Source: Devosia sp.
GTDB taxonomy: Bacteria; Pseudomonadota; Alphaproteobacteria; Rhizobiales; Devosiaceae
Direction of reading: 5' to 3'
Length of the DNA stretch: 64,000 bases
Assembly (NCBI RefSeq): GCF_028290625.1
Contig: NZ_JAQGJM010000021.1
Coordinates: forward strand, 89,191-153,190
The notes under the pieces were generated by a model that searched no databases, was not told the DNA's origin, and saw nothing but the letters and a program-made list of their open reading frames with translations. This document shows, in pieces, positions 63,445 to 64,000 of the stretch (positions within the stretch are counted from its first letter, which is position 1; every line of letters begins with the position of its first letter). The translations under genes were made by a program, and so were the position numbers.

Positions 63445-64000
63445 TTAGAAAACGAATTCCTTCACCTTGGCAAAGCCCGGCAACGGCTTGACCGAGGCGT
63501 TGAAGAAGACGTTTTCCGAGAAAGCGCCGCGCTCGCGAACGAACACGGTGGCACGGGCAGCATTGCCATAGCCCCTGACAACAACGAGGCGACCATTGTC
63601 CCGCAGCTGGGCGAGAAGTGCCTCGGGTACTTCCTCAACGGCGCCGTTGACGAAGATCAGATCGTAGGGCGCGCCGACAGGACTTCCCTTTTCGAGAGCG
63701 CCGGTCACCACCGAAACATTGGAATAGGCCAGTTCGGAAAGCGTGGCCTTCGCCTGCGCGGCCAATCCATCTTCCGATTCCAGCGCCGTGACGGAGCCTG
63801 CCAGCAGCGAAAGCACTGCGGAAGTGTAGCCGGTGCCGGCGCCAACTTCGAGGACAACGTCATTCCTGGTGATGGCGGCGAGCTGCAGGAGCTTTCCCAG
63901 CGGCGAACACTGCATCATGAAACGAGCAGCCTTGCCGGCGCTTGCCGGGCTGATCTCGAGGTCGTTGTCGAGGTAAGCGAGAGACTTCAATTTTTCCGGA
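63445..64000 (-). CDS. pcm: Protein-L-isoaspartate O-methyltransferase family protein (5' end beyond window)
   Basis: SAM-dependent methyltransferase related to the repair enzyme for isoaspartyl residues. The visible 185 residues include the SAM motif VVLEVGAGTGYTSAVLS and the conserved N-terminal block before it (SLAYLDNDLEISPA, with SPLGKLLQL). The frame stays open to the window edge without a start; the usual family length of about 215 aa suggests roughly 30 residues are missing. In many alphaproteobacteria this gene is followed by a tolC-like gene; here popZ follows directly after about 240 nt. Confidence 0.9.
   Translation of the reverse strand, partial: PEKLKSLAYLDNDLEISPASAGKAARFMMQCSPLGKLLQLAAITRNDVVLEVGAGTGYTSAVLSLLAGSVTALESEDGLAAQAKATLSELAYSNVSVVTGALEKGSPVGAPYDLIFVNGAVEEVPEALLAQLRDNGRLVVVRGYGNAARATVFVRERGAFSENVFFNASVKPLPGFAKVKEFVF

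Noticed and set aside
34..64000. tRNA, rRNA or other standard RNA genes
   Set aside because: I scanned the intergenic stretches for cloverleaf and rRNA motifs by eye and found none; gaps are mostly short and filled with repeats or promoters. A covariance-model scan would be decisive.

Overview
This window reads as ordinary chromosome of an alphaproteobacterium of the order Hyphomicrobiales (Rhizobiales). Devosia or a close relative is my best guess, from remembered gene orders and protein style, not from a search. Supporting features are high GC, near-continuous coding, a fused SecDF, a PopZ (DUF2497) homologue next to valS, an argS-SPOR-scpA-scpB-tatABC-serS-surE array, and GTTC-N7-GTTC LexA boxes. 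I see no rRNA, tRNA, CRISPR array, transposase, phage gene or replication origin.

Layout. 1-5055: peptide-type ABC importer operon (binding protein, two permeases, fused double ATPase). 5204-9292: small membrane protein, map, pgi, tgt. 9377-13270: queA, two cyclophilins, coaD and two small secreted proteins. 13422-16448: membrane-anchored unknown, then a coupled LysE-GNAT-MFS cassette. 16738-20860: gyrA and a TetA-like exporter. 21165-26356: stress/efflux section with a CDF metal exporter and divergent MerR regulator, an HxlR regulator and divergent quinone-reductase-like gene, and an RND/MMPL protein. 26540-31824: ssb and uvrA, each with LexA boxes, separated by a LysE exporter. 32022-33249: two micro-ORFs and a GST. 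33351-39548: trmFO, a thioesterase, then yajC-secDF-NDUFAF3-like-NDUFAF6-like. 39751-54092: DUF815 ATPase, NlpD-like lipoprotein, surE, serS, tatCBA, scpB, scpA, SPOR protein, argS, dgt. 54179-59220: erpA, serine hydrolase, xthA, SEL1 protein, ZntB-like transporter. 59228-64000: valS, popZ and the 5'-truncated pcm.

How it works together. Most genes are housekeeping: tRNA modification and charging, DNA topology and repair, chromosome condensation, and protein export and folding. Accessory functions are small efflux and stress circuits with readable local regulation. Non-coding DNA is dominated by at least four families of paired palindromic repeats and by hairpin terminators. Four of the ten convergent gene pairs have no spacer at all and overlap by exactly 4 nt at their stop codons.

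I did not find a convincing wholly new system. The points most worth checking are the YajC-SecDF/complex-I-assembly gene string, the LexA-controlled ssb/uvrA divergon interrupted by a LysE gene, the MerR operator with its 19-bp spacer, a hairpin that combines a terminator with a ribosome binding site, atypical GyrA and Tgt active-region residues, and two tandem micro-proteins after uvrA.
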